NCBI GenBank assembly: GCA_009698675.1
Contig: WLPT01000007.1
Coordinates: 1-64,000 of the forward strand
DNA length: 64,000 bases
Direction: 5' to 3'
Source: Actinomycetota bacterium
Lineage (GTDB): Bacteria > Actinomycetota > Actinomycetes > Nanopelagicales > Nanopelagicaceae
A program made the translations under genes and the position numbers. The notes below the pieces were generated by a model. It did no database searches. It saw nothing but the letters and a program-made list of their open reading frames with translations, and was not told where the DNA came from. The first letter of the stretch is position 1. Every line of letters starts with the position of its first letter. Below, one piece after another: positions 8,529 to 16,432 of this stretch.

Positions 8529-9760
8529 AAAACAAACCACTCAAGACGCTTCAATACGCAACCTTGCTTATCTTTGTACTTTCAATTGTTCGCCTAATTA
8601 CAGGCGCCTCGGATTTAACCTCGGTAGGTACGGCTTCAGCAGCCCTCCTCTTATCTGTACCAATTGCACTTGCTGGACTAGGTGGTCTATTTTCCGAACG
8701 CTCAGGCGTGGTCAACATCGGCCTTGAAGGAATGATGATTATGGGCGCGTGGGCCGGTGGAATGATCGGTACAAAGCATGGTCCATGGATTGGCCTCATA
8801 GCGGCGATCATTTTCGGTGCTACGGGTGCACTTTTGCATGCGATTGCAACGATCACCTTTGGTGTAGACCACGTTGTATCAGGAGTTGCAATAAATATTA
8901 TCGCCGCCGGTTTAGTTCGTTACTTATCGACGATTCTTTATAAGAGTGGGGCATGGCTTGGCCCTTCACAATCACCTGATGTTAATTCGATTGGAACTAA
9001 TGGACTACCTGTCTTATCGGGTGGAACCTATTTTGGGTGGAAGAGCCCAGATCTATTGAATTTGCTCGCTGAAAAACACTGGTTTTTCATCTCCGATATC
9101 GCCGCTGTTTTACGTGGCGTCACTGGGGATCTCTCGTATGTAACGATGATCGCCATTGTCTTTGTCCCGCTCTCGGTATTTATTCTTTGGAAGACCGCCT
9201 TTGGTCTTCGTCTTCGAAGCGCAGGAGAAGCACCTATTGCCGCTGAATCACTTGGTGTCAATGTCTATGCCATGAAATATGCAGGAGTATTAATCTCAGG
9301 AGGACTTGCTGGCCTTGGTGGTGGTTTCTTAGCAATCGTTGCAGCAAACCATTATCAAGAGAACCAAGTCGCAGGTCGTGGATACATCGGCCTTGCCGCA
9401 CTTCTCTTTGGCAATTATCGCCCAGGAGGAATTTTGATGGGTGCCGGCTTATTTGGTTTTGCCGATGCACTCCAGCTTCGTGACTCAGCCTCGATCCACG
9501 CCTTAATTCTATTAATTGTTTTGATTTTAGTTGTTCTTATTATCCGTGATTTCCGAAAGGGTAAAATCCTTAAAGCGGTGCTGACTCTGGCATTTGCTGG
9601 ATTATCACTCTGGTATTTCTTGGCAGTTGATGAACTACCGGGTCAGTTAGTAACTATGACTCCATACATAACCACAATTCTTGTTATGTCACTTGCATCC
9701 CAGCGATTGCGGATGCCTGCCGCCGATGGAATTCCATATCGTCGCGGTGGAATGCGATGA
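8525..9760 (+). CDS. Nucleoside ABC transporter permease 2
   Basis: Second permease of the importer, YufQ-like, 411 residues. LFSERSGVVNIGLEGMMIMGAWAGG is the counterpart of the marker motif in permease 1. The C-terminus carries an extension after residue about 350 (IRDFRKGKILKAVLTLAF and two hydrophobic segments) that makes it longer than the roughly 310 residues common for YufQ proteins. It overlaps permease 1 and cdd by ATGA. Confidence 0.92.
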   Translation: MKNKPLKTLQYATLLIFVLSIVRLITGASDLTSVGTASAALLLSVPIALAGLGGLFSERSGVVNIGLEGMMIMGAWAGGMIGTKHGPWIGLIAAIIFGATGALLHAIATITFGVDHVVSGVAINIIAAGLVRYLSTILYKSGAWLGPSQSPDVNSIGTNGLPVLSGGTYFGWKSPDLLNLLAEKHWFFISDIAAVLRGVTGDLSYVTMIAIVFVPLSVFILWKTAFGLRLRSAGEAPIAAESLGVNVYAMKYAGVLISGGLAGLGGGFLAIVAANHYQENQVAGRGYIGLAALLFGNYRPGGILMGAGLFGFADALQLRDSASIHALILLIVLILVVLIIRDFRKGKILKAVLTLAFAGLSLWYFLAVDELPGQLVTMTPYITTILVMSLASQRLRMPAADGIPYRRGGMR

Positions 9761-10158
9761 GTGAGATTAACTGGGAGCAGCTCCACAGCGCCGCAGTAGT
9801 GGCAATGAAAACCGCATATGCCCCATACTCAAAGTTTCCAGTCGGTGTTGCTGCATTAGTTGACGATGGTCGCATTGTTTCTGGTTGCAACGTTGAAAAT
9901 GCAAGTTATGGACTTGGCCTATGTGCAGAATGCGGATTAGTTTCCAACCTCATTGCAACAGGTGGTGGACGCCTTATTGCTATCTCGTGTGTCGATGGAC
10001 AGGGAAACTCGTTGGCACCATGTGGGCGCTGCCGCCAACTTCTCTTTGAGCATGGCGGATCCAACGCGCTCTTAATGACCGATGAGGGCCCACAGACGAT
10101 GGCAGCGATGTTGCCTTGGGCCTTTGGTCCAGATGATTTAGACCGTAATGAGCGTTAA
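9757..10158 (+). CDS. cdd: Cytidine deaminase
   Basis: Converts cytidine and deoxycytidine to uridine and deoxyuridine. The 133 residues show the substrate motif CNVENASYG, the catalytic CAEC (zinc Cys and proton-shuttle Glu) and the second zinc site PCGRCRQLL, all as in the small tetrameric family. It is translationally coupled to the upstream permease by ATGA and directly abuts deoA, so imported pyrimidine nucleosides would be deaminated before phosphorolysis. Confidence 0.95.
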   Translation: MSEINWEQLHSAAVVAMKTAYAPYSKFPVGVAALVDDGRIVSGCNVENASYGLGLCAECGLVSNLIATGGGRLIAISCVDGQGNSLAPCGRCRQLLFEHGGSNALLMTDEGPQTMAAMLPWAFGPDDLDRNER

Positions 10159-11463
10159 ATGTCGCAGGTAGAGGCCTTTTCAGCCGCTGAAGTTATTGCA
10201 GCAAAGCGTGATCATCACTCATTAACCGATCTGCAGATCGATTGGGTTATCGATGCTTATACCCGCGGTGTAGTTGCTGATGAACAAATGTCTGCATTAC
10301 TGATGGCAATTTTGCTCAACGGAATGGAATCACGCGAAATTTCACGGTGGACAGATGCCATGATCAATAGCGGCGAACGAATGAACTGGGCTGCATTGTC
10401 ACGACCAACCGTTGATAAACATTCAACTGGGGGAGTCGGCGACAAAATTACTTTGCCGCTGGCGCCCCTTGTAGCCGCATGTGGCGCAGCTGTTCCTCAA
10501 TTATCGGGCCGCGGACTTGGACATACCGGTGGAACGCTAGATAAATTGGAGTCAATTCCAGGTTGGCGTGCATCACTGTCAAATGAGGAGATGCTTAAGG
10601 TTTTGCAAGATTGCGGCGCAGTGATTTGCGCAGCCGGCGCTGGCTTAGCCCCAGCAGATAAAAAGTTGTATGCATTGCGCGATGTAACAGCAACAGTTGA
10701 AGCTATCCCGTTGATTGCCTCATCAATCATGAGCAAGAAAATCGCCGAAGGAACTAGTGCATTAGTTCTAGATGTTAAAACCGGTGCTGGTGCTTTTATG
10801 AGTGATCCAGAAAAAGCTAAAGAGTTAGCGCATGTCATGGTGGGCCTTGGTAAACGTGCTGGGGTTAAAACAGTTGCACTAGTAACTGCCATGGATATTC
10901 CACTTGGATTAACTGCAGGTAATGCTCTTGAAGTGCGCGAATCAGTAGAGGTCCTTGCAGGTGGTGGACCATCAGATATTGTTGATTTAACTGTTCTACT
11001 TGCCCGTGAAATGTTAGAAATTGTTGGCATCACCAATATTGATCCAGCTGATGCGCTAAAAAATGGCAAAGCAATGGATGTGTGGCGCCGAATGATTAGC
11101 GCACAAGATGGTGATCCCGATGCAAAGCTTCCAGTTGCAAAGGAGAATTTAACTATTACCGCAGAATCCTCTGGAACGCTTTTGAGTATGGATGCGATGA
11201 AAGTTGGCCTAGCTGCGTGGCGTTTAGGTGCTGGACGATCGCGCCAGGGCGAGGCTGTACAGGCTGGTGCTGGCATTGAAATTCACGCCAAACCAGGGGA
11301 TACCGTCAAGCAGGGAGCGCCTCTATTTACTTTGCATACCGATACACCTGCAGCTTTTGCCCGTGCCCAAGAATCACTTAACGACTCTGTAGTCATTGGT
11401 GATTTAGCAAAGAATGGGAAAATAGATAGATTGCCACTTGTAGTTGAACGAATTACTGATTGA
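10159..11463 (+). CDS. deoA: Thymidine / pyrimidine-nucleoside phosphorylase
   Basis: Phosphorolyses thymidine and deoxyuridine to the base and deoxyribose-1-phosphate. The phosphate-binding motif KHSTGGVGDK and the downstream SGRGLGHTGGTLDKLE are diagnostic, and 434 residues is full length with the C-terminal PYNP domain. It begins one base after the cdd stop. The substrate range (thymidine only, or also uridine) cannot be settled from the sequence. Confidence 0.96.
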   Translation: MSQVEAFSAAEVIAAKRDHHSLTDLQIDWVIDAYTRGVVADEQMSALLMAILLNGMESREISRWTDAMINSGERMNWAALSRPTVDKHSTGGVGDKITLPLAPLVAACGAAVPQLSGRGLGHTGGTLDKLESIPGWRASLSNEEMLKVLQDCGAVICAAGAGLAPADKKLYALRDVTATVEAIPLIASSIMSKKIAEGTSALVLDVKTGAGAFMSDPEKAKELAHVMVGLGKRAGVKTVALVTAMDIPLGLTAGNALEVRESVEVLAGGGPSDIVDLTVLLAREMLEIVGITNIDPADALKNGKAMDVWRRMISAQDGDPDAKLPVAKENLTITAESSGTLLSMDAMKVGLAAWRLGAGRSRQGEAVQAGAGIEIHAKPGDTVKQGAPLFTLHTDTPAAFARAQESLNDSVVIGDLAKNGKIDRLPLVVERITD

Positions 11464-11473
11464 GAGCATTGAA

Positions 11474-12568
11474 GTGAGCCTTACACATAAGCCAACTGCC
11501 GCACAGATCAAGCGCGTACCAAAAGTGCTTCTGCACGATCACTTAGATGGCGGATTGCGCCCACAGACGATCATTGATATCGCTGCCGAGATTGGCTATA
11601 CGTTATTGCCTACTCATGATGCCGACGAACTAGCAACATGGTTTCGCGAATCCTGTGATTCAGGTTCATTGGTTAGATACCTAGAGACTTTTTCTCACAC
11701 TATCGCCGTCATGCAACGTCGCGAAGATATTATCCGCGTTGCTCGCGAGTGCGCACTCGATCTTGCGCGCGATGGTGTTGTCTATGCTGAAGTCCGCGGC
11801 GCCCCCGAACTATTTACTGAAAAAGGCCTCACGATGGCCGATGTAGTAGAGGCAACTCTTGAAGGTTATAAGCAGGGAATGGCAGAGGCGAAGGCTGAAG
11901 GCCATGAGATTGCCGTGTACTCACTTCTCTGTGGAATGCGACAGAACAAGCGTTCACAAGAAGTTGCCGAGCTCGTAGTTAAGTATCGCCATAAAGGTGT
12001 TGTCGGTTTTGATATTGCAGGCCCTGAAGATGGTTTTCCACCCAGTGATCAAAAGGAGACCTTTGATTACCTGCGCAAGGAAGATGCGCACTTTACGATT
12101 CACGCAGGTGAGGCCTATGGTCTGCCATCGATTTGGGAGGCGATTCAGTTATGTGGAGCAGAACGTCTGGGACATGGCGTGCGTATTATCGATGACATTG
12201 ACTTCTCCGGGCCAGAGCCGGTTTTGGGTCAGCTTGCATCCTATGTTCGAGATCGCCGAATTCCACTTGAGCTCTGCCCGACATCTAACCTTCAAACAGG
12301 AGCGGCTAAAAGCTATGCCGAGCACCCTATTGGAGTCTTAGCAAAGCTGCGTTTTCGCGTAACCCTTAATACCGACAACCGACTTATGAGTCAGACATCA
12401 ATGTCATTTGAAATGAGCGAGGCGGTCAAGGCCTTTGGTTGGGACTTCACAGAGCTTCAACGCGTAACAATTAATGCAATGAAGAGCGCATTTATTCCTT
12501 ATCCTGATCGCCTTAAAATTATTGAAGGAACGATTAAGCCCGGGTATCAGAAAATATCAGCGGAGTAA
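11474..12568 (+). CDS. add: Adenosine deaminase
   Basis: Zinc enzyme converting adenosine and deoxyadenosine to inosine forms. HDHLDGGLRP supplies the first metal histidines, HAGEAYG the catalytic Glu region, and TLNTDNRLMS the aspartate region typical of actinobacterial ADA. The ORF track starts at TTG 11444 inside deoA; GTG 11474, ten bases after the deoA stop, is more plausible and leaves 364 residues. The stop overlaps the P450 start in TAATG. It feeds inosine to the purine phosphorylase on the opposite strand. Confidence 0.92.
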   Translation: MSLTHKPTAAQIKRVPKVLLHDHLDGGLRPQTIIDIAAEIGYTLLPTHDADELATWFRESCDSGSLVRYLETFSHTIAVMQRREDIIRVARECALDLARDGVVYAEVRGAPELFTEKGLTMADVVEATLEGYKQGMAEAKAEGHEIAVYSLLCGMRQNKRSQEVAELVVKYRHKGVVGFDIAGPEDGFPPSDQKETFDYLRKEDAHFTIHAGEAYGLPSIWEAIQLCGAERLGHGVRIIDDIDFSGPEPVLGQLASYVRDRRIPLELCPTSNLQTGAAKSYAEHPIGVLAKLRFRVTLNTDNRLMSQTSMSFEMSEAVKAFGWDFTELQRVTINAMKSAFIPYPDRLKIIEGTIKPGYQKISAE

Positions 12569-13752
12569 TGCTCGATTTTAATGATCCGGCATTTATTGCA
12601 GATCCATATGCCGGATTACAAGAGTTACGCAGCTTCGGCAAGCCAGTCTGGCATGAGGGCTTAGGAATCTTTTTAGCCGCTTGCCATGGTGATGCCAACG
12701 ATGTCTTTCGCAACAAATCACTGGGACGAATCTTTATCGATAAGAAACCAGAATTTGAATGGGAGACTTTCAATTGGCTTCACTCAGATTCTATTTTAGA
12801 TAGCGAGCCACCAAAACATACGCGTCTACGGGCCTTGGTCGCTAAAGCCTTTAACCGAAATAAGATTGAGGGGATGCGACCTGCAATCGAGCGAATCACC
12901 TCTGAACTTCTAGATGCAATCGATGTGAAAGTTAAGTCCGGGGAAAACTTCGACCTGATCGCAGATTATGCAGAACCTCTCCCAGTTAGAATCATCGCTG
13001 ACCTATTGGGGTTTCCAGAGTCTGAAGAGCATCTGCTGCGCCCGTGGTCACAAGCGATTGTGAAAATGTATGAAGTAAATCCATCTCTTGCGTATCAAAG
13101 TGAAGCGAAGGCTGCTGCAGGTGAGTTCGCAGATTATGTGCGGGCTTTGGCGGAGGAACGGAAAAAGAACCCAGGTAGTGACTTAATTTCTGATTTAGCA
13201 ATGGTCGAAGAAAATGGCGAGAAGCTCAATATGCACGAACTTGTCGCCACCGCTGTTCTGCTCCTTAATGCCGGGCATGAGGCAAGTGTGAATGCCTTTG
13301 GAAATGGGATGGTTGAAGTTTTGCGTCGCCCAGATCAAAGCGCGCTTCTTCGAAATGATCCACGAGGTCTCACGGAAACGGCGCTAGAGGAGTTCATGCG
13401 ATTTGATGCCCCACTGCAGTTATTTGAGCGTACAGCTACGAAAGATACCGAGCTCGGGGGTGTCGCAATCTCAGAGGGTCAAAAGATTGCTTCACTCATT
13501 GGTGCCGCCAATAGAGATAGCTCGGTTTTTGAGAATGCCGATGAGATGGATCTGACTCGAGATCCAAATCCGCATATCGGCTTTGGCGCCGGAATTCATT
13601 TTTGTTTAGGTGCACCGCTTGCCCGCTTAGAAATGGGTGTCTCGCTACCTGCCCTCTGGGAAAAATATCCACATATGTCACTCGCAAACGAGCCAGTGCG
13701 CCGCCCAACTTTTGTCCTACGTGGTTATGAGAGTGTAGAGATTTCTGTTTGA
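12568..13752 (+). CDS. Cytochrome P450 at the end of the nucleoside operon
   Basis: Soluble bacterial class I-type P450 of 394 residues. The heme-binding loop FGAGIHFCLG places the thiolate at Cys346; the K-helix ExxR is EEFMR. The I-helix reads AGHEAS at 235-240, so the usual oxygen-activating Thr is Ala239, as in P450eryF, where the substrate supplies the missing hydroxyl. It starts in TAATG overlap with add, so it is co-translated with nucleoside enzymes, yet no redox partner is adjacent. Its 3' end overlaps the convergent ribokinase gene by 28 bp. The substrate is unknown; a modified nucleoside or base is conceivable. Confidence 0.93.
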   Translation: MLDFNDPAFIADPYAGLQELRSFGKPVWHEGLGIFLAACHGDANDVFRNKSLGRIFIDKKPEFEWETFNWLHSDSILDSEPPKHTRLRALVAKAFNRNKIEGMRPAIERITSELLDAIDVKVKSGENFDLIADYAEPLPVRIIADLLGFPESEEHLLRPWSQAIVKMYEVNPSLAYQSEAKAAAGEFADYVRALAEERKKNPGSDLISDLAMVEENGEKLNMHELVATAVLLLNAGHEASVNAFGNGMVEVLRRPDQSALLRNDPRGLTETALEEFMRFDAPLQLFERTATKDTELGGVAISEGQKIASLIGAANRDSSVFENADEMDLTRDPNPHIGFGAGIHFCLGAPLARLEMGVSLPALWEKYPHMSLANEPVRRPTFVLRGYESVEISV

Positions 13753-14621
13753 GTTGGATAAGAGGATTGAGCGCCTTTTTTTGTAACACTCAGGGATGCA
13801 ACTGTGATTCCAAGTGCGACCGCTTCGATTGGTTTCATTCCAGAGGCTAAGCCATATGCAAATGTTCCAACAAAGGCATCTCCAGCACCAGTCGTATCAA
13901 CTGCAGTGACAATTGGCGCCGATACTCGATTGATGGAACCGTCGGCATTGATTAAAACAGCACCGAGAGCGCCAAGAGTAACTACTGAATTCTTGCCGGG
14001 CCTAAAAGTCTTTAGAATTTCATCGCTAGTTGGAAGCTCCCCATGAATGGCAGCGAACTCAGTTTCATTGGGAATAATCCAGTCGCATAGTTCCAGTAAA
14101 TCCTGGGAAAGCAGTTGATACGGTGCCGGGTTTAAAATAGTTATGCAGCCGCGAGCTTTAGCGGCGATGAAGGCTGCAAGCGTGACTTCTTGTTTGATTT
14201 CACATTGGGCGATTACAACAGAGAGATTCTCAATGCTATTGATTGCAACCACTGCTCTTGAGCTCTCAATTTCATGATTGGCTCCAGGGATAATAATGAT
14301 TCTATTCTCGCCCGCTCCATCTACCCAGATGTGGGCTACGCCAGTTGCAGATTCCGATCGCTCCACAGACTGAGAATGAATACCTAACGTTGAGAAATTT
14401 TGAGCAATTGAATCACCAAATAGATCTCGACCTAAAGCGCCAATGAAGTGAACTTCGGCGCCGCAATGGGCGGCGATAACAGCCTGGTTGGCCCCTTTTC
14501 CACCAAATCCAGTGGTAAAGAGATCGCCGATGAGAGTCTGTCCAGGCCCTGGTAAAACGGCCGCATAAGCCGTTAAATCCATCATGGCACTTCCAACGAC
14601 TGCGACAACTGCTTTACTCAT
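13725..14621 (-). CDS. rbsK: PfkB-family sugar kinase, ribokinase-like
   Basis: Phosphorylates ribose or a related sugar. GFGGKGANQAVIAA is the N-terminal PfkB signature and DTTGAGDAFVGTFAYGL the C-terminal signature with catalytic Asp; 298 residues match ribokinase. The divergent nucleoside hydrolase would release ribose, the natural substrate. A TAGCCT box ends six bases before the ATG with no Shine-Dalgarno, implying a leaderless mRNA. Pseudouridine kinase or another PfkB specificity cannot be excluded. Confidence 0.85.
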   Translation of the reverse strand: MSKAVVAVVGSAMMDLTAYAAVLPGPGQTLIGDLFTTGFGGKGANQAVIAAHCGAEVHFIGALGRDLFGDSIAQNFSTLGIHSQSVERSESATGVAHIWVDGAGENRIIIIPGANHEIESSRAVVAINSIENLSVVIAQCEIKQEVTLAAFIAAKARGCITILNPAPYQLLSQDLLELCDWIIPNETEFAAIHGELPTSDEILKTFRPGKNSVVTLGALGAVLINADGSINRVSAPIVTAVDTTGAGDAFVGTFAYGLASGMKPIEAVALGITVASLSVTKKGAQSSYPTQTEISTLS

Positions 14622-14626
14622 AGCGC

Positions 14627-14633
14627 TAGGCTA
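14627..14633. promoter_or_regulatory. Symmetric -10 box TAGGCTA driving two leaderless genes
   Basis: Read on the plus strand TAGGCT ends 7 nt before the nucleoside hydrolase ATG at 14640. Read on the minus strand TAGCCT ends 6 nt before the kinase ATG at 14621. One 7-bp element therefore fits both promoters, with transcription starting at or next to each start codon. Only 18 bp separate the two genes. Confidence 0.75.
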
Positions 14634-14639
14634 CCCGTT

Positions 14640-15593
14640 ATGAATAAAACTTCAATGATTCTCGATGTCGATACAGGTGTCGATGATGCCTTTGCAGTTC
14701 TCTTTGCCGCCCTACATCCTGATATTAACCTCTTGGGTATTACCTGCGTTGATGGCAACACTAATGTTGATCAAGTCGTTGCAAATACATTGAAAGTTTT
14801 AGATGCAGCAGGTGCCGGAGATATTCCAGTAGCTCGAGGAGCTGTACGACCATTGCTAGGCGTTTCTCAGTATGCCGAGTATGTACATGGCGCCGATGGA
14901 ATGGGTGATCTTGGAATTGCACCTTCGACTAGAAAAGTTGACCCTCGTTCAGCCGTTGAATTACTTCGCGATCTAATTGAAGGTTCTAAAGATCCAGTGA
15001 CTTTAGTCCCCGTTGCACCGCTTACAAACATAGCGCTCTTTTTGCGTGCATTTCCTGAGAGCGCCAAAAAGATTCACCGAATTGTATTGATGGGTGGCTC
15101 GGCATCGGCAGGTAATGCAACGGCTGCAGCAGAATTTAATGTTTGGCATGATCCTGAGGCGGCAGCGATTGTCTTTCAAAGCGGAGTTCCGATAACAATG
15201 TATGGACTTGATGTCTTTATGCGCCCTGGCATTACCAGCGAAGAGGCGATTGTCTTAAAAAACTCTACGGCACCCGCTGCGCAGTTTGCCGGCTCCCTCA
15301 TTGAGGCATTCATCGAACGTTTGCATATCTCCCCAATCACGTTGGGTGATTTCGGTGCTGTCGCAGCGGCGATTCACCCTGAACTATTTACTACCGAAAT
15401 GTTCGATGTCGTTGTGGATACATCATCTGGCCCAGCACGAGGTCAAACTATCTGCGATCGTCGCGATGCATTTCTTAAAGATCTAGAACCTCTAGGCCTA
15501 GAAGATTCGGCGAAAGTGCGAGTTGTGATGGATCTAGATGTTGAAGGCGTGCGCCAGTTATGGCTTAAAACCATTGAAAAGGGCCGCTTTTAA
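14640..15593 (+). CDS. Nucleoside hydrolase (IunH/RihA-like)
   Basis: Hydrolyses the N-glycosidic bond of ribonucleosides to base and ribose. The calcium-binding DVDTGVDDAFA at the N-terminus is diagnostic, and LVPVAPLTNIAL and EFNVWHDPEAA are further family motifs; 317 residues is standard. It diverges from the ribokinase-like gene, giving a route ribonucleoside to ribose to ribose-5-phosphate. No Shine-Dalgarno is visible and a TAGGCT box lies seven bases upstream. Its stop and that of the convergent gene share the TTAA at 15590-15593. Base specificity is not determinable. Confidence 0.93.
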   Translation: MNKTSMILDVDTGVDDAFAVLFAALHPDINLLGITCVDGNTNVDQVVANTLKVLDAAGAGDIPVARGAVRPLLGVSQYAEYVHGADGMGDLGIAPSTRKVDPRSAVELLRDLIEGSKDPVTLVPVAPLTNIALFLRAFPESAKKIHRIVLMGGSASAGNATAAAEFNVWHDPEAAAIVFQSGVPITMYGLDVFMRPGITSEEAIVLKNSTAPAAQFAGSLIEAFIERLHISPITLGDFGAVAAAIHPELFTTEMFDVVVDTSSGPARGQTICDRRDAFLKDLEPLGLEDSAKVRVVMDLDVEGVRQLWLKTIEKGRF

Positions 15594-16432
15594 AGCCCTA
15601 TTGGATGCCAGACAGTCTTGTTTTCTAAGAATGCCAAAATGCGACCAGGATCGGCGGATTTAAAACTGTAGATTCGCTTGAGATTTTCAGCCCCTGCAAT
15701 GCGAACTGCGCCATGTGATTTAGCGGCAAGGCCTGAAATATCAAAGCCATCGATATCCATATGAGATGCCATCCATGGCGCAATCTCATCTTTTTTGCCC
15801 GTCAATATATTAATAACACCGGCAGGTACATCACTTGTGGCAATTACTTCTGCAAAACTCATTGCAGAAAGTGGGGCCTTAGTACTTGCTAAAACAATCA
15901 CAGTATTACCGCCAACAATAATTGGTGCTATCGCATCTATAAGCCCAAGCAATGACGGAGACTCAGGTGCAATCGCAGCAATGACGCCCATGCTCTCTGG
16001 CACGGTGAAGTTGTAGTAAGGACCAGCGACAGGATTGAGTGCACCTGATAGTGATGAGAGCTTATCGCTCCAACCCGCATACCAAACAAGACGATCTACC
16101 GAATCTGTTACTTCCTTTTCAGCCTTTACCTTTGTCACACCCGTTACCGTGATGATCTCATCTACAAACTGTGCACGACGTCCCTCTAGCATTTCAGCGA
16201 TGCGATAGAGAATCTGGCCCTTGTTATATGCCGAAGCCTTATTCCAACCAGATTGTGCCGCTCGTGCTGCAACAACTGCATCCTTCAAATCTTTTCGAGA
16301 TGCCAAGCACGGGTTTGCTATGAAGGTTCCCTTTGCATTTTTAATCTCATAGGTACGGCCAGATTCAGTTCGTGGAAATGCACCATTAATAAATAGTTTG
16401 TATGTCTTCTTGACATCGATACGGTTACTCAT
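15590..16432 (-). CDS. Truncated aldehyde dehydrogenase homologue, probable pseudoenzyme
   Basis: The 280 residues align with the NAD-binding half of aldehyde dehydrogenases (KLFINGAF, NILTGKKDEI) but stop before the catalytic domain, so no catalytic Cys or general-base Glu is present. The PWNFP segment with the catalytic Asn is replaced by APESPSL. The reading frame is intact and overlaps the full-length enzyme upstream by 8 bp, which argues for a kept protein, not a decaying pseudogene. It may be a structural partner of the neighbouring dehydrogenase. I recall similar deoC-ALDH-short ALDH orders in other actinobacteria but cannot verify it here. Confidence 0.82.
   Translation of the reverse strand: MSNRIDVKKTYKLFINGAFPRTESGRTYEIKNAKGTFIANPCLASRKDLKDAVVAARAAQSGWNKASAYNKGQILYRIAEMLEGRRAQFVDEIITVTGVTKVKAEKEVTDSVDRLVWYAGWSDKLSSLSGALNPVAGPYYNFTVPESMGVIAAIAPESPSLLGLIDAIAPIIVGGNTVIVLASTKAPLSAMSFAEVIATSDVPAGVINILTGKKDEIAPWMASHMDIDGFDISGLAAKSHGAVRIAGAENLKRIYSFKSADPGRILAFLENKTVWHPIGL

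Noticed and set aside
10497-11276. 259-codon minus-strand ORF opposite deoA
   Set aside because: Lies wholly within a clear thymidine phosphorylase gene; Ser/Pro/Ala-rich composition is typical of a shadow frame.
15590-16432. Decaying pseudogene of aldehyde dehydrogenase
   Set aside because: The frame is uninterrupted, overlaps its neighbour in an operon-like way and retains a well-formed NAD-domain, so a maintained pseudoenzyme is more likely.
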